DNA of 64,000 bases from Microbacterium sp. LWH11-1.2. Lineage in GTDB: Bacteria > Actinomycetota > Actinomycetes > Actinomycetales > Microbacteriaceae. Below, piece by piece: positions 1 through 10,597 of the stretch. The translations under genes were made by a program, and so were the position numbers. Each line of letters begins with the position of its first letter. Within the stretch, counting starts at the first letter, position 1. Location of the stretch: the NCBI RefSeq assembly GCF_038397745.1, contig NZ_CP151636.1, positions 2,170,001-2,234,000 of the forward strand, written 5' to 3'. The notes beneath the pieces were generated by a model, which did no database searches, had not been told where the DNA came from, and saw only the letters and a program-made list of their open reading frames with translations.

Positions 1-226
<226 letters not shown>

Positions 227-230
<4 letters not shown>

Positions 231-1189
231 ACGCCCAGGGAGGGTTCTCCCGCCGCGGTTGGCTCCTCTTCGGCGCGATGGCGCTGCTGTGGGGCGTGCC
301 CTATCTCTTCATCAGCATCGCGGTCGAGTCGCTCTCCCCGCCCGCGATCGTGGCCGGCCGCACTCTCATCGCCGCAGTGCTGCTGCTGCCGTTCGCCCTC
401 CGCGGCGGGGCGCTGCGCGCCGCCCTCAAGCACTGGCCGTGGGTGCTGGCCTTCGGGCTGGTCGAGATGGCCGGTCCCTTCGTGCTGCTGGGGCATGCCG
501 AGATGACGCTGCCCTCGGGCATGACCGGTCTTCTGGTCGCCACGGTGCCCCTTTTCGCGGCCCTGATCGCCCTCGGCGGAGGGGATCGCGGCGTGCTCCG
601 CCCTGCGCGGGGCATCGGCCTCCTCGTCGGCTTCGTGGGCGTCGGGATCGTGGTGGCGGGACCGGGGCTGTTCGGCGGCGAGGTCAGCCTGCTCGCCGCG
701 GGCGAGGTGCTGCTCGTCGCGGTCCTCTACGCGATCGCCCCGTTCATCGTGGCGCGCAAGCTCGCCGATGTGCCCTCGCTCGGCACGATCACGCTGTCGC
801 TGCTGATGATCGGCATCCTCTACCTCCCGATCGGTCTGCTCACCCAGCACGAGGTCCCGACGCTGCCGTCCATCGGCGCGCTCCTCGCTCTCGCGGTGAT
901 CTGCACGGCCGTCGCGTTCCTCGCGTTCTTCGCCCTCATCCGCGAGGTCGGACCGGTGCGCGCGCCGCTGTTCACCTACGTGAACCCCGTCGTGGCGATC
1001 GTGCTCGGCGCGATCGTGCTCTCCGAACCGCTGACGCCCGGGCTGCTCATCGGATTCCCGCTCATCATCGCCGGATGCTGGTTCGCGGCGACCGGCGGGC
1101 GCCTGCGGCGCGCCACCGGCGACCCGCTCGGCTCCGATCCGCTCGCATCCGATCCGCCTCCCGCCGCAGCGCTGCCGCCGGCTCCCTGA
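227..1189 (+). CDS. DMT/EamA-family transporter
   Basis: A 320-residue integral membrane protein with about ten hydrophobic segments arranged as two EamA repeats (roughly residues 15-145 and 155-290), the usual layout of drug/metabolite exporters of the RhaT/YedA type. The conserved WG(V)PYLFI motif lies in the first helix (residues ~22-29). The GTG start overlaps the recR stop (GTGA). The C-terminal ~30 residues are Pro/Ala/Asp rich and probably cytoplasmic. The substrate cannot be told from sequence; family members export amino acids or small metabolites, and the neighbouring lysC/asd genes do not prove an amino-acid substrate. Confidence 0.9.
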
Positions 1190-1258
1190 CGCCTCGACGC
1201 GCTGCCCGTCTGCTCGTCCCTCCGCGACACATGCGCGGCGGGGTATACGGGCCGATCG

Positions 1259-1288
1259 TAGAATGAGCGGTGGGCGGATCCGCCCACC
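1259..1288 (+). promoter_or_regulatory. lysC -10 element and perfect 20-bp palindrome in the 5' leader
   Basis: TAGAAT at 1259-1264 is a good -10 hexamer. It is followed at 1269-1288 by the perfect 20-bp palindrome GGTGGGCGGATCCGCCCACC, which lies at or just after the predicted transcription start. It would form either a 5'-terminal RNA hairpin or an operator. An upstream in-frame ATG at 1263 sits inside the -10 element, so it cannot be the translation start. Confidence 0.55.
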
Positions 1289-1304
1289 ATCCCCGGGAGT
1301 GAAC

Positions 1305-2585
1305 GTGGCCCTCATCGTGCAGAAGTACGGCGGCTCCTCTGTCGCCGACGCAGAGAGCATCAAGCGCGTCGCCAAGCGCATCGTCGACACGCGTCGCGCC
1401 GGGCACGACGTGGTCGTCGCCGTCAGCGCCATGGGCGACACGACCGACGAGCTGCTCGACCTCGCGAACGAGGTCGCTCCCATCCCCGCGCCGCGCGAAC
1501 TGGACATGCTCCTCTCGAGCGGTGAGCGCATCTCGATGGCGCTGCTGGCGATGGCCATCCATTCGATGGGTTTCGAGGCGCGTTCCTTCACCGGCAGCCA
1601 GGCCGGCATGATCACCGACTCGCAGCACGGCGCGGCCCGCATCGTCGATGTGACGCCCGTGCGCCTGCGCGAAGCGCTCGACGAGGGCGCGATCGTCATC
1701 GTCGCCGGCTTCCAGGGCTTCAACCGCGACACCCGAGACATCACGACCCTCGGCCGCGGCGGCTCCGACACCACGGCGGTCGCCCTGGCCGCAGCGCTCG
1801 GGGCCGACGTCTGCGAGATCTACAGCGACGTCGACGGCATCTACACGGCGGACCCCCGGGTGATCCCGAAGGCGCAGAAGCTCGATCACGTCTCGACGGA
1901 GGAGATGCTCGAGCTCGCCGCCAACGGCGCCAAGGTGCTGTACATCCGCGCCGTCGAATACGCACGCCGTCACGGCGTGCTCATCCACTCCCGGTCGACG
2001 TTCTCGTCGGCCGAGGGCACGTACGTTCTGGGCGAGGGTATGAAGAACCCGCGCGAAGCCGAGGGAGCAGTCATGGAAGAACCGATCGTCGCCGGTGTGG
2101 CCACCGATTTCAGCCATGCCAAGATCACCGTCGCCGGTGTCCCCGACGTACCGGGCAAGGCGGCCGAGATCTTCAAGATCGTGGCGAGGTCCGGCGCGAA
2201 CGTCGACATGATCGTGCAGAACGTCTCCGCGACGGGCCGCACCGACATCTCGTTCACCGTCCCCAAGGCGGATGCCGCGGCAGCGCTCAAGGCCCTGGCC
2301 GCCGAGCAGAACGAGGTCGGATTCCAGAACCTCGTGCACGACGACCAGATCGGCAAGCTCTCGGTCGTCGGCGCCGGCATGCGCACGCACTCCGGCGTCT
2401 CAGCGACGCTGTTCGAGGCCCTCTCGGCCGGCGGCATCAACATCGAGATGATCTCGACCTCCGAGATCCGCATCTCGGTCGTGCTGCGTGGTGACGACCT
2501 CGCCGAGGCGGCACGCACCGTGCACACGGCCTACGGCCTCGACGGCGACTCCGAGGCCACCGTCCACGCCGGCACAGGTCGTTGA
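1305..2585 (+). CDS. lysC: Aspartate kinase (aspartokinase)
   Basis: Catalyses ATP-dependent phosphorylation of L-aspartate, the first step toward lysine, threonine, methionine and diaminopimelate. The 426-residue product starts MALIVQ and carries the kinase signature KYGGSS (residues 7-12), a kinase domain to ~residue 250 and two C-terminal ACT domains for feedback control. The GTG at 1305 is chosen because GGGAG lies at 1295-1299 and homologues begin here; the upstream ATG at 1263 overlaps the -10. An in-frame ATG at 2073, preceded by GAGGGAG at 2061-2067, would give the separate regulatory beta subunit known in Corynebacterium. It is followed by asd, the next enzyme, 135 nt downstream. Confidence 0.96.
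   Translation: MALIVQKYGGSSVADAESIKRVAKRIVDTRRAGHDVVVAVSAMGDTTDELLDLANEVAPIPAPRELDMLLSSGERISMALLAMAIHSMGFEARSFTGSQAGMITDSQHGAARIVDVTPVRLREALDEGAIVIVAGFQGFNRDTRDITTLGRGGSDTTAVALAAALGADVCEIYSDVDGIYTADPRVIPKAQKLDHVSTEEMLELAANGAKVLYIRAVEYARRHGVLIHSRSTFSSAEGTYVLGEGMKNPREAEGAVMEEPIVAGVATDFSHAKITVAGVPDVPGKAAEIFKIVARSGANVDMIVQNVSATGRTDISFTVPKADAAAALKALAAEQNEVGFQNLVHDDQIGKLSVVGAGMRTHSGVSATLFEALSAGGINIEMISTSEIRISVVLRGDDLAEAARTVHTAYGLDGDSEATVHAGTGR
2073..2585 (+). CDS. Internal in-frame start for aspartokinase beta subunit
   Basis: ATG 2073 is in frame with lysC and has GAGGGAG at 2061-2067, five nucleotides upstream. It would yield a 170-residue protein starting [12 protein letters not shown] and containing only the two ACT regulatory domains. 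The alpha2beta2 aspartokinase of corynebacteria and Bacillus is made this way from one gene. This entry is inferred from position and ribosome binding site only. Confidence 0.6.
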   Translation: MEEPIVAGVATDFSHAKITVAGVPDVPGKAAEIFKIVARSGANVDMIVQNVSATGRTDISFTVPKADAAAALKALAAEQNEVGFQNLVHDDQIGKLSVVGAGMRTHSGVSATLFEALSAGGINIEMISTSEIRISVVLRGDDLAEAARTVHTAYGLDGDSEATVHAGTGR

Positions 2586-2609
2586 CCCCACCCGCCCTCG
2601 CCCCCGTGA

Positions 2610-3791
<1,182 letters not shown>

Positions 3792-3884
3792 CCGCATCGC
3801 CGCCATGCGCATCCGGTCTCATCGGGCCGTCCGCGCGGACCTGGGCTGGCTCTGAGACCCGTGCGGCCGAACTAGACTGATCTG

Positions 3885-5357
3885 GTGACTGAAAACGTCG
3901 ATGTCGTCCTGATCGGCGGTGGCATCATGAGCGCCACCCTGGGTACTCTGCTGCACGAGCTGCAGCCGGAGTGGAAGATCGTCGCCTTCGAGCGACTCTC
4001 CGATGTCGCCCAGGAGAGCTCGAACCCCTGGAACAACGCAGGAACCGGTCACGCCGCCCTGTGCGAGCTGAATTACATGCCGCAGCAGGGCGACGCGCCT
4101 CTCGACCCGGCGAAGGCCGTCTCGATCAACGAGCAGTTCCAGCAGAGCCGTCAGTTCTGGTCGTCGCTGGTCGACAAGGGCGTGCTCGACGCGCCGTCGA
4201 CCTTCATCAACGCGACTCCGCACATGACCTTCGTGCGTGGCGAGAAGGACGTCGCCTACCTCAAGGCCCGCTACGAGGTGCTCAAGGAGCAGCCGCTGTT
4301 CGCGGGCATCGAGTACAGCGAGGACTCGCGCGTCATCAACAAGTGGGCGCCGCTCCTCATGCAGCAGCGTCGCAAGGGCGAGCCCTTCGCGGCCACACGC
4401 GTTCCGGCGGGGACCGACGTCGACTTCGGCGCCCTCACGCACCAGCTGTTCGACCACCTCACCGCCTCCGGCGTCGAGCTGCGCACGAACCACGAGGTGC
4501 GCAGCCTGAAGAAGCAGAAGGGCGGCGGCTGGCTGGTCAAGTACCGCACGACGATCGGCCGCACCCCGAACGAGGTCAAGGCGCGCTTCGTGTTCGTCGG
4601 TGCGGGCGGCTGGGCGCTCAAGCTGCTGCAGAACTCCGGCATCCCCGAGATCAAGGGCTACGGCGTCTTCCCCATCGGAGGACAGTTCCTCAAGACGACG
4701 AACCCGACGGTCGTCGCGCAGCACAAGGCGAAGGTGTACTCGCAGGCCTCGGTCGGCGCCCCGCCCATGTCGGTCCCGCACCTCGACACCCGCGTCGTGG
4801 GCGGGGAGGCCTCGCTCATGTTCGGCCCCTTCGCGACGTTCAGCCCCAAGTTCCTCAAGAACGGCTCGATGCTCGACATCGTCTCGCAGGTGCGCGCGCA
4901 CAACCTGATGCCGATGCTGCAGGTCGCGGTCAAGAACCCCGATCTCATCACGTATCTCGTGGGCGAGCTGCTGAAGAACCACGCGAAGAAGGTCGACAGC
5001 CTGCGCACCTTCATGCCGACCGCGAAGGACGAGGACTGGACCCTCATCGACGCCGGTCAGCGTGCCCAGGTGATGAAGAAGGATCCGCAGAAGGGCGGCA
5101 TCCTCCAGTTCGGCACCGAGGTGGTCTCGTCGGCCGACGGATCGATAGCCGGCCTCCTCGGCGCATCGCCCGGCGCATCGACGGCCGTCCCGATCATGCT
5201 CCAGCTGCTCAAGACCTGCTTCCCGGCTGAGTACGCGGGCTGGGAGCCCGAGCTGCGCGCGCTCATCCCGACGTTCGGCGAGCAGCTGAACAAGGATGCC
5301 GAGCTCGCGGAGGAATCCACGGCGGCGACCGCCGCGACCCTCGGCATCAACGCCTGA
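3885..5357 (+). CDS. mqo: Malate:quinone oxidoreductase
   Basis: Membrane-associated FAD enzyme that oxidises malate to oxaloacetate and passes electrons to the quinone pool, the respiratory TCA step used in many actinobacteria. The 490-residue protein begins with the dinucleotide-binding motif GGGIMSAT (from residue 11) and contains the family signatures SSNPWNNAGTGHAALCELNY and, near the C-terminus, SPGASTAV. The GTG start is exactly 7 nt past the -10 TAGACT (3873-3878), so the mRNA is predicted to be leaderless. It is followed 9 nt later by thymidine kinase. Confidence 0.97.
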   Translation: MTENVDVVLIGGGIMSATLGTLLHELQPEWKIVAFERLSDVAQESSNPWNNAGTGHAALCELNYMPQQGDAPLDPAKAVSINEQFQQSRQFWSSLVDKGVLDAPSTFINATPHMTFVRGEKDVAYLKARYEVLKEQPLFAGIEYSEDSRVINKWAPLLMQQRRKGEPFAATRVPAGTDVDFGALTHQLFDHLTASGVELRTNHEVRSLKKQKGGGWLVKYRTTIGRTPNEVKARFVFVGAGGWALKLLQNSGIPEIKGYGVFPIGGQFLKTTNPTVVAQHKAKVYSQASVGAPPMSVPHLDTRVVGGEASLMFGPFATFSPKFLKNGSMLDIVSQVRAHNLMPMLQVAVKNPDLITYLVGELLKNHAKKVDSLRTFMPTAKDEDWTLIDAGQRAQVMKKDPQKGGILQFGTEVVSSADGSIAGLLGASPGASTAVPIMLQLLKTCFPAEYAGWEPELRALIPTFGEQLNKDAELAEESTAATAATLGINA

Positions 5358-5366
5358 GCCGGCACC

Positions 5367-6020
5367 GTGGCGAAGCTCTACTTCCGCTACGGCGCGATGA
5401 ACTCCGGCAAGTCGACCTCGCTGCTGCAGGCCGCGTACAACTACGAGGAGCGCGGGCAGCATGTGCTGCTCGCCAAGCCCGCGATCGACACCAAGGGGGC
5501 GTCCGAGATCGCCAGCCGGCTCGGCGTCACGCGCGAGGTGGACTTCCTGATCGGCCCGGGGGATGACGCCCGGCGCCTGTTCGGCGAGCACCGCGAGCGC
5601 ATCCGGCGTTCGGCGGAAGAGGAGCTGATCCCGAGCGGGCCGGTCGATGTGGCCTGCCTCCTCATCGACGAGGCGCAGTTCCTCACGCCACCGCAGGTCG
5701 ACGACCTGTTCCGGATCGCGATCGAGGATCGCATCCCGGTCATGGCCTACGGCATCCGCAACGACTTCCTGACCCATGCGTTCCCCGGCTCCGCCCGCCT
5801 GCTGGCGATCGCGCACTCGCTGGAGGAGCTCAAGACGATCTGCCGCTGCGGACGGAAGGCCGTGTTCAACGGCCGCGTCATCGGAGGGCGGTTCGTCTTC
5901 GACGGCGATCAGGTCGCGATCGACGAGGGGGCCGACGGCTCCGCCGCGCCCGAGCTGACGACGTACGAGTCGCTGTGCGGCACCTGCTACCTCGAGGAGT
6001 CCGGCGGACGCCTGGGCTGA
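5367..6020 (+). CDS. tdk: Thymidine kinase (type II)
   Basis: Phosphorylates thymidine to dTMP in the salvage pathway. The 217-residue protein has the P-loop GAMNSGKST (9-17), the Walker B/catalytic stretch IDEAQF (100-105), and two cysteine pairs near the C-terminus (CRCGRK and CGTCY) expected to bind structural zinc in the lasso domain. It starts with GTG 9 nt after the mqo stop and is likely co-transcribed with it. Length is normal for bacterial TK of this family. Confidence 0.95.
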   Translation: MAKLYFRYGAMNSGKSTSLLQAAYNYEERGQHVLLAKPAIDTKGASEIASRLGVTREVDFLIGPGDDARRLFGEHRERIRRSAEEELIPSGPVDVACLLIDEAQFLTPPQVDDLFRIAIEDRIPVMAYGIRNDFLTHAFPGSARLLAIAHSLEELKTICRCGRKAVFNGRVIGGRFVFDGDQVAIDEGADGSAAPELTTYESLCGTCYLEESGGRLG

Positions 6021-6030
6021 GCGCTCGACC

Positions 6031-6074
6031 TCTTCTCGCCGACTCTCTTCTCGCCGACTCTCTTCTCGCCGAAC
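6031..6074. repeat. Three tandem copies of a 15-nt unit
   Basis: TCTTCTCGCCGACTC is repeated perfectly at 6031-6045 and 6046-6060, with a third copy matching its first 13 nt at 6061-6074. It lies just after the thymidine kinase stop in a non-coding spacer. The number of copies could vary by slippage. No function is known. Confidence 0.8.
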
Positions 6075-6077
6075 GGC

Positions 6078-6120
6078 CCCTTTGAGGGCGAACGGCACCT
6101 CTGGGTGCGTCCTCAAAGGG
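6078..6120. terminator. Nested inverted repeat after tdk, possible terminator
   Basis: CCCTTTGAGG (6078-6087) pairs perfectly with CCTCAAAGGG (6111-6120). The loop itself contains a smaller hairpin, GCACC-TCT-GGGTGC. There is no U-tract, so the termination role is inferred from position between mqo-tdk and the separately controlled regulator gene. Confidence 0.45.
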
Positions 6121-6171
6121 ACGGCTCGCGCACAGAGGGGCGGTTCGGCCGGTTCGCGCCGCCGACGTTGC

Positions 6172-6207
6172 GTGGTCTGACCACACGCGCTACTGTGGTC
6201 AGACCAC
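6172..6207. promoter_or_regulatory. Twin operators of the FadR-type regulator
   Basis: Two 13-bp palindromes, GTGGTCTGACCAC (6172-6184) and GTGGTCAGACCAC (6195-6207), differ only in the central base. Both fit the TNGTNNNACNA operator of FadR-subfamily GntR repressors. Their centres are 23 bp apart, about two helical turns. A -10-like TACTGT (6191-6196) lies between them, so binding would block transcription of the regulator and the downstream lactate gene. Confidence 0.8.
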
Positions 6208-6250
6208 ATGCCGCGGCACCCGCGCCCGCGTGCCGCGACGAGGAGGACGG

Positions 6251-6955
6251 ATGCCGGAGCAGCAGCCCGCGCGCGCCTGGCGTCTCGTGCTCGAGCACAT
6301 CGAGCGCGATCTCCTCGACGGACGCCTCGGCCCGGGCGACGGGCTGGCCTCGGAGCGGGACCTGGCGAGCGAACTGGGTGTCGGTCGATCGAGCGTGCGC
6401 GAGGCCTTCCGCGTCCTCGAGGTCATGGGGCTGATCCGCACAGCCACGGGCTCCGGGCCCCAGTCCGGTGCCATCGTGATCGCGACCCCGACCGGCGGGA
6501 TGTCGGCGCTGCTGCGGCTCCAGGTCGCGGCCCAGGGGTTTCCGCTCGCCGACGTGGTGCAGACGCGTCTGGTGCTCGAAGACGCCGTCGTCGGGGCTAT
6601 GGCGGCATCCGATGAGCGGGACACGGCCCGCGCGCACGAGCTCCTCGAGGCGATGGACGCGGCAGACCTCACCCCGGAGGAGTTCCTCGCCCTCGACGCG
6701 CAGCTGCACCTCTCTCTGGCCGAGGGCAGCGGCAACACCGTCATCGCGGCGATGATGGCGGGGCTGCGCTCGTCGATCGAGTCGTACGTGCAGGGCGGGG
6801 TCGCCGCGATCCCCGACTGGGAGGCCATGGCCGCCCGGCTGCGCATCGAGCACCACGAGCTGGTCTCCGCGATCGACGCCGGCGACGCCGATGCCGCGCG
6901 ATCCCTCGTGCGCGCCCACATCACCGGCTACTACACGCAGATACTGACCCCCTGA
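6251..6955 (+). CDS. lldR: FadR/LldR-type GntR transcriptional regulator
   Basis: A 234-residue repressor with an N-terminal winged helix-turn-helix ([30 protein letters not shown], about residues 34-63) and a C-terminal all-helical FCD ligand-binding domain containing the metal-site pattern D...H...H. ATG 6251 is preferred over the in-frame GTG at 6230 because AGGAGG lies at 6241-6246. Two matching operators sit directly upstream, so autoregulation is likely. The gene is followed 34 nt later by a lactate dehydrogenase, making L-lactate the probable effector; the lldR name rests on this context. Confidence 0.85.
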   Translation: MPEQQPARAWRLVLEHIERDLLDGRLGPGDGLASERDLASELGVGRSSVREAFRVLEVMGLIRTATGSGPQSGAIVIATPTGGMSALLRLQVAAQGFPLADVVQTRLVLEDAVVGAMAASDERDTARAHELLEAMDAADLTPEEFLALDAQLHLSLAEGSGNTVIAAMMAGLRSSIESYVQGGVAAIPDWEAMAARLRIEHHELVSAIDAGDADAARSLVRAHITGYYTQILTP

Positions 6956-6989
6956 TCCTGACCCCCTGATCCGCACCGAGAGGCACACC

Positions 6990-8270
6990 ATGGTCCAGCG
7001 CCAGCTTCCCAACCCCGCAGAGCTGCTCGAGCTCATGAAGTTCAAGAAGCCCGAGCTCGACGGCCGCAAGCGCCGCCTCGACGCCGCTCTCACGATCGAC
7101 GATCTGCGCTCGATCGCCAAGCGCCGCACCCCGAAGGCGGCCTTCGACTACACCGACGGCGCCGCTGAGGGCGAGCTCTCGCTCACCCGCGCGCGTCAGG
7201 CGTTCCAGGACGTGGAGTTCCACCCGGGCATCCTCCGCCCAGCGCCGACCGTCGACACGAGCGTCGAGATCCTCGGCGGGCCGTCCGCTCTGCCGTTCGG
7301 CATCGCCCCCACCGGCTTCACGCGGCTCATGCAGACCGAGGGTGAGGTCGCCGGCGCAGGCGCCGCGGCCGCCGCCGGCATCCCGTTCACCCTCTCGACG
7401 CTCGGCACGACGTCGATCGAGGGCGTCAAGGCCGCCACCCTTCGAGAGCCTCAGGGACCGGTCCCCGGACGGAACTGGTTCCAGCTGTACGTGATGCGCG
7501 ACCGTGAGATCTCCTACGAGCTCACCCGCCGCGCGGCCGCCGCCGGCTTCGACACCCTGCAGTTCACGGTCGACACCCCGGTCGCCGGCGCCCGTCTGCG
7601 CGACAAGCGCAACGGCTTCAGCATCCCTCCGCAGCTGACGCTCGGCACGATCATCAACGCGATCCCGCGGCCCTGGTGGTGGTTCGACTTCCTGACCACC
7701 CCGAAGCTCGAGTTCGCGTCGCTGAGCACCACGGGCGGTACCGTCGGCGAGCTGCTGGACGCCGCGATGGACCCGACGATCAGCTACGACGACCTGGCGG
7801 TGATCCGCGACCTATGGCCCGGCAAGATCGTCATCAAGGGCGTGCAGAACGTCGAGGACTCGATCCGCCTGCGCGATGAGGGCGTCGACGGCATCGTGCT
7901 CTCGAACCACGGCGGGCGCCAGCTCGACCGCGCCCCGATCCCGTTCCACCTGCTTCCCGAGGTCCGCAAGGCGGTCGGGGACGACTTCACGGTGATGATC
8001 GACACCGGCATCATGAACGGCGCCGACATCGTGGCGGCGGTGGCGCTGGGGGCGGACTTCACGCTCATCGGGCGCGCCTACCTGTACGGACTGATGGCGG
8101 GTGGTCGCCAGGGCGTCGATCGCACGATCGCGATCCTGCGCAGCGAGATCGAGCGCACCATGCGGCTGCTCGGCGTCTCGTCGCTCGCGGAGCTCGAGCC
8201 CGGACACGTCACGCAGCTCACCCGCCTGGTGCCGGTGTCGCGCGCGGTGACCGAGGCGGTCGTCCGCTGA
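6990..8270 (+). CDS. lldD: FMN-dependent alpha-hydroxy-acid (L-lactate) dehydrogenase
   Basis: A 426-residue TIM-barrel flavoprotein that oxidises L-2-hydroxy acids, most likely L-lactate, to the 2-oxo acid. It has the catalytic segment SNHGGRQLD (about residues 304-312, with the base His and substrate-binding Arg), the conserved Lys in IVIKGVQ, and [30 protein letters not shown] forming the FMN phosphate site. It starts with the ~40-residue N-terminal extension common in actinobacterial LldD. The ATG follows GAGAGG. Co-transcription with the FadR-type gene is likely. Other 2-hydroxy acids remain possible substrates. Confidence 0.93.
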   Translation: MVQRQLPNPAELLELMKFKKPELDGRKRRLDAALTIDDLRSIAKRRTPKAAFDYTDGAAEGELSLTRARQAFQDVEFHPGILRPAPTVDTSVEILGGPSALPFGIAPTGFTRLMQTEGEVAGAGAAAAAGIPFTLSTLGTTSIEGVKAATLREPQGPVPGRNWFQLYVMRDREISYELTRRAAAAGFDTLQFTVDTPVAGARLRDKRNGFSIPPQLTLGTIINAIPRPWWWFDFLTTPKLEFASLSTTGGTVGELLDAAMDPTISYDDLAVIRDLWPGKIVIKGVQNVEDSIRLRDEGVDGIVLSNHGGRQLDRAPIPFHLLPEVRKAVGDDFTVMIDTGIMNGADIVAAVALGADFTLIGRAYLYGLMAGGRQGVDRTIAILRSEIERTMRLLGVSSLAELEPGHVTQLTRLVPVSRAVTEAVVR

Positions 8271-8282
8271 CCGGGGAAGCGG

Positions 8283-9125
8283 TCAGGCCGAGGTGACGGC
8301 GGCGCGGGCACGTGGCGGCCAGGGCACGAGCATCGAGGTGGTGCGCCGGTACTCCGCATAGGCGGGATACTTGCCCGCTGTGATGGACTCGGTGAAGATC
8401 GTCGATCCGATGAACAGCACGGTGAGCAGGGCAGGACCGATGATGGTCGGGTTCAGCGCTCCGCCCAGGATGCCGGCGCCCCCGGCCACCGCGGCCGTCG
8501 CGCCGATGGCGTAGAACGCCCACCACTGCGCCTGCTCGAAGAAGAAGTTCGGGTGACGGCTGTAGCGGAACAGGCCGTCGGTCGCGAAGCCGGGAGCGAG
8601 CGTGCCGCCGGCATTCTTCTTGCGCTGGTGGAAGCGCCACTGCTGCTGGTCGGCGACGGTCTCACCCACGAGGAACCCCAGGAACGCGGCCACGAAGAGC
8701 GCGTCCCACCCGGTGAGGCCGGAGGGGTTCTGCGCGGCGACGGCGGCGGGGAGCGTGATCAGCACCAGCAGCGTCATCTGGTAGCCGATGATGAACAGCA
8801 CGTTGAAGACCTGGAACTGCCACGGCTTCATCCGCTTCCGCAGGATGGCCCACCGGTAGTCCTCCATGCCCGTGTACCCGCCCTTGCGGGCGAAGTTGAA
8901 GGTCAGACGTACGCCCCACAGGGTGGCGAGCACCCCCATCAGCACCACGCGCGCCGAGCCGTCGCCCGCGGCGAAGGCCCCGCCGACGAAGATCCACACG
9001 TACACGACCGGAACGATCGACCAGGCGCGATCCACCCAGGACGTGTCACGGGTGATCAGCGAGAGCGCCCAGCAGGCGAGACCGGCGATCGCGGCGACGA
9101 TGATGACGATCAGCAGGGCATCCAT
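8283..9125 (-). CDS. DUF1295 membrane protein (steroid 5-alpha-reductase fold)
   Basis: A 280-residue protein with about six membrane segments and the DUF1295 signatures WGVRLTFNFARKGGY, DYRW and, near the C-terminus, LFRYSRHPNFFFEQAQWW and GKYPAYAEYRR, which resemble NADPH-binding regions of isoprenylcysteine methyltransferases and steroid reductases. The substrate is unknown. The ATG is 7 nt after TAGCAT (9132-9137 on this strand), indicating a leaderless transcript. It converges with lldD, with only 12 nt between the stops. Confidence 0.88.
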   Translation of the reverse strand: MDALLIVIIVAAIAGLACWALSLITRDTSWVDRAWSIVPVVYVWIFVGGAFAAGDGSARVVLMGVLATLWGVRLTFNFARKGGYTGMEDYRWAILRKRMKPWQFQVFNVLFIIGYQMTLLVLITLPAAVAAQNPSGLTGWDALFVAAFLGFLVGETVADQQQWRFHQRKKNAGGTLAPGFATDGLFRYSRHPNFFFEQAQWWAFYAIGATAAVAGGAGILGGALNPTIIGPALLTVLFIGSTIFTESITAGKYPAYAEYRRTTSMLVPWPPRARAAVTSA

Positions 9126-9163
9126 GACGCCATGCTAGATCCCCGTCGCGGATCGGCGGCGAT

Positions 9164-9925
9164 TCAGAGCGTCGGGAGGAGCGCGTCGAGCCGGTCGGCG
9201 GTGTCTTCCCAGCCCTCGACCGACACGGACGGCACGCCGATCGCGAGCACCGGGTAGTCGTTGCCGCCCTCGTCGAGGCGGTCGCCGTAGAAGAGCATGG
9301 CGGACAGGGGGATGCCGGTGTGCTCGGCGAGCCGCCGCATGCCGAACGCCTTGTCGATGCCCGCCTGCGTGATGTCGATCGAGGTCGACCCGCCGGAGCG
9401 CACCTCGAGCCCGGGCAGCCGTGCGCTGACGGCGTCACGCAGCAGGGCGCGCTTGGAGCCCGTCGGGTCCCACGCGTGCTTCGCCGCGCGCGGGGCGCGC
9501 TGGCCGAGGGCCGAGAAGGTGATCTGCGAACCTCGGTCCTCGAGGATCTCGCCCCAGGGCTCTGTCTCCCACAGCCCGAGGCGTTCGGCCTCCTCGCGGA
9601 GCGCGGTCAATGCGGCGGTCTTCTCGGCGTCGCTGAGGTCGTGCGCGTACACGGGAGTGAAGTCGGTGCCGTCGTGCCGAAGGTACCGCGTGCCGCAGGT
9701 CGGCAGCAGGTGCAGGCGCGCGAGGTCGGCGGCATCCGCGTCGCCGAGCCGGGCGATCACCTGCGTGCGGAACTGCGCCTCGTTGCCGCCCGAGATGATC
9801 GCGACATCGACGGAGCGCAGCAGCGCCCGGAGGAGGTCGGCGATGCGCTGGTCGATCAGGCCCTTGGACGGAGCGAGCGTGTCGTCGAGGTCGAAGGCGA
9901 CGAGTGCGGGAGCGGGAGCGGTCAT
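9164..9925 (-). CDS. HAD-IIB family hydrolase (phosphomannomutase-like)
   Basis: A 253-residue Cof/PMM-type phosphatase with motif I FDLDDTLAPS (nucleophile Asp12, acid Asp14), motif II ISGGN, a basic Lys in the middle and motif III FYGDRLDEGGNDYPV. Members act on sugar phosphates or, in eukaryotes, interconvert mannose phosphates. The true start is ATG 9925, overlapping the VanZ stop (ATGA). A longer upstream reading is only an open-frame extension across the VanZ gene and the tRNA. Confidence 0.9.
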   Translation of the reverse strand: MTAPAPALVAFDLDDTLAPSKGLIDQRIADLLRALLRSVDVAIISGGNEAQFRTQVIARLGDADAADLARLHLLPTCGTRYLRHDGTDFTPVYAHDLSDAEKTAALTALREEAERLGLWETEPWGEILEDRGSQITFSALGQRAPRAAKHAWDPTGSKRALLRDAVSARLPGLEVRSGGSTSIDITQAGIDKAFGMRRLAEHTGIPLSAMLFYGDRLDEGGNDYPVLAIGVPSVSVEGWEDTADRLDALLPTL

Positions 9926-10398
9926 GATGCCTCCAGCGTAGGAGATGGCTGCGGAGCGAAGCGCGGCGCGAACGCGAGTGTGCACAGCACAGCGAACGCG
10001 ACGCCGGCGGTCGCTCCGGAGGAGTTGGCGATCACGTCGGTCAGGGTCGCCGCGCGGTGCGGCAGCGCGACACGCTGAGCCGCCTCGATCGAGAGCGACA
10101 GCAGCGGTCCGACCAGCAGCGACAGCAGCCACACCCGGCGGGGGAGCAGCACGAAGGCGAGCACCCCGACCGGGAGGAAGACGAGGATGTTGGCGATGAC
10201 TTCGAGGCGCGTGAAGTCGAGGGCGGTCCACCCCAGCTGCTGGATCGTCGAGAGCACGAGATCCAGCAGATTCGGCATCGTCTGCTCGACCCGCGACGGC
10301 GTCAGCGTCAGCAGGGCGAGGCCGGCGAGGAAGGGGATGCCGAGGGCCAGAGCCCATGCGCGGGTGTGACGGCGCGGCGGGGGAAGCAGAGAGCCCAT
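9922..10398 (-). CDS. VanZ-family membrane protein
   Basis: A 158-residue protein with four to five membrane segments and the VanZ-type features LTPS, NILVFLPVGVLAF, SIEAAQ and LTDVIANSSGATAG. VanZ proteins are linked to low-level glycopeptide resistance but have no established biochemical role. The ATG at 10398 is preferred to an upstream GTG at 10464 because GGAAGGGA precedes it and the longer form would run through the tRNA terminator. It overlaps the HAD gene by 4 nt, so they form a pair. Confidence 0.85.
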   Translation of the reverse strand: MGSLLPPPRRHTRAWALALGIPFLAGLALLTLTPSRVEQTMPNLLDLVLSTIQQLGWTALDFTRLEVIANILVFLPVGVLAFVLLPRRVWLLSLLVGPLLSLSIEAAQRVALPHRAATLTDVIANSSGATAGVAFAVLCTLAFAPRFAPQPSPTLEAS

Positions 10399-10430
10399 GA
10401 GTCCCTTCCGTGCGCTGTCTCCGTACAGAG

Positions 10431-10454
10431 AAGGCCGCCCCTGAGGGCGGCCTT
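10431..10454 (-). terminator. Terminator after tRNA-Pro
   Basis: AAGGCCGCCC-CTGA-GGGCGGCCTT forms a 10-bp stem with a 4-nt loop directly downstream of tRNA-Pro on the minus strand and upstream of the VanZ start. The flanking A/T bases resemble an intrinsic terminator. Confidence 0.75.
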
Positions 10455-10463
10455 CCGGTGTCA

Positions 10464-10541
<78 letters not shown>

Positions 10542-10597
10542 TTTGCAACCCTCCGAGTCTACAGGGAAATGTCCCGTGCGCCGAATCGTGAGCGCGA

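Noticed and set aside
1190-1304. Lysine riboswitch upstream of lysC
   Set aside because: The leader is under 40 nt from the predicted start and contains only one palindrome; far too short for the lysine riboswitch.
3819-6209. 796-codon minus-strand frame opposite mqo and tdk
   Set aside because: Antisense shadow of two well-identified genes; no domain and Arg/Glu-rich composition.
6944-6971. Tandem 14-nt repeat CTGACCCCCTGATC over the lldR stop
   Set aside because: Real but short; it duplicates the stop-codon region only and shows no sign of a regulatory role.
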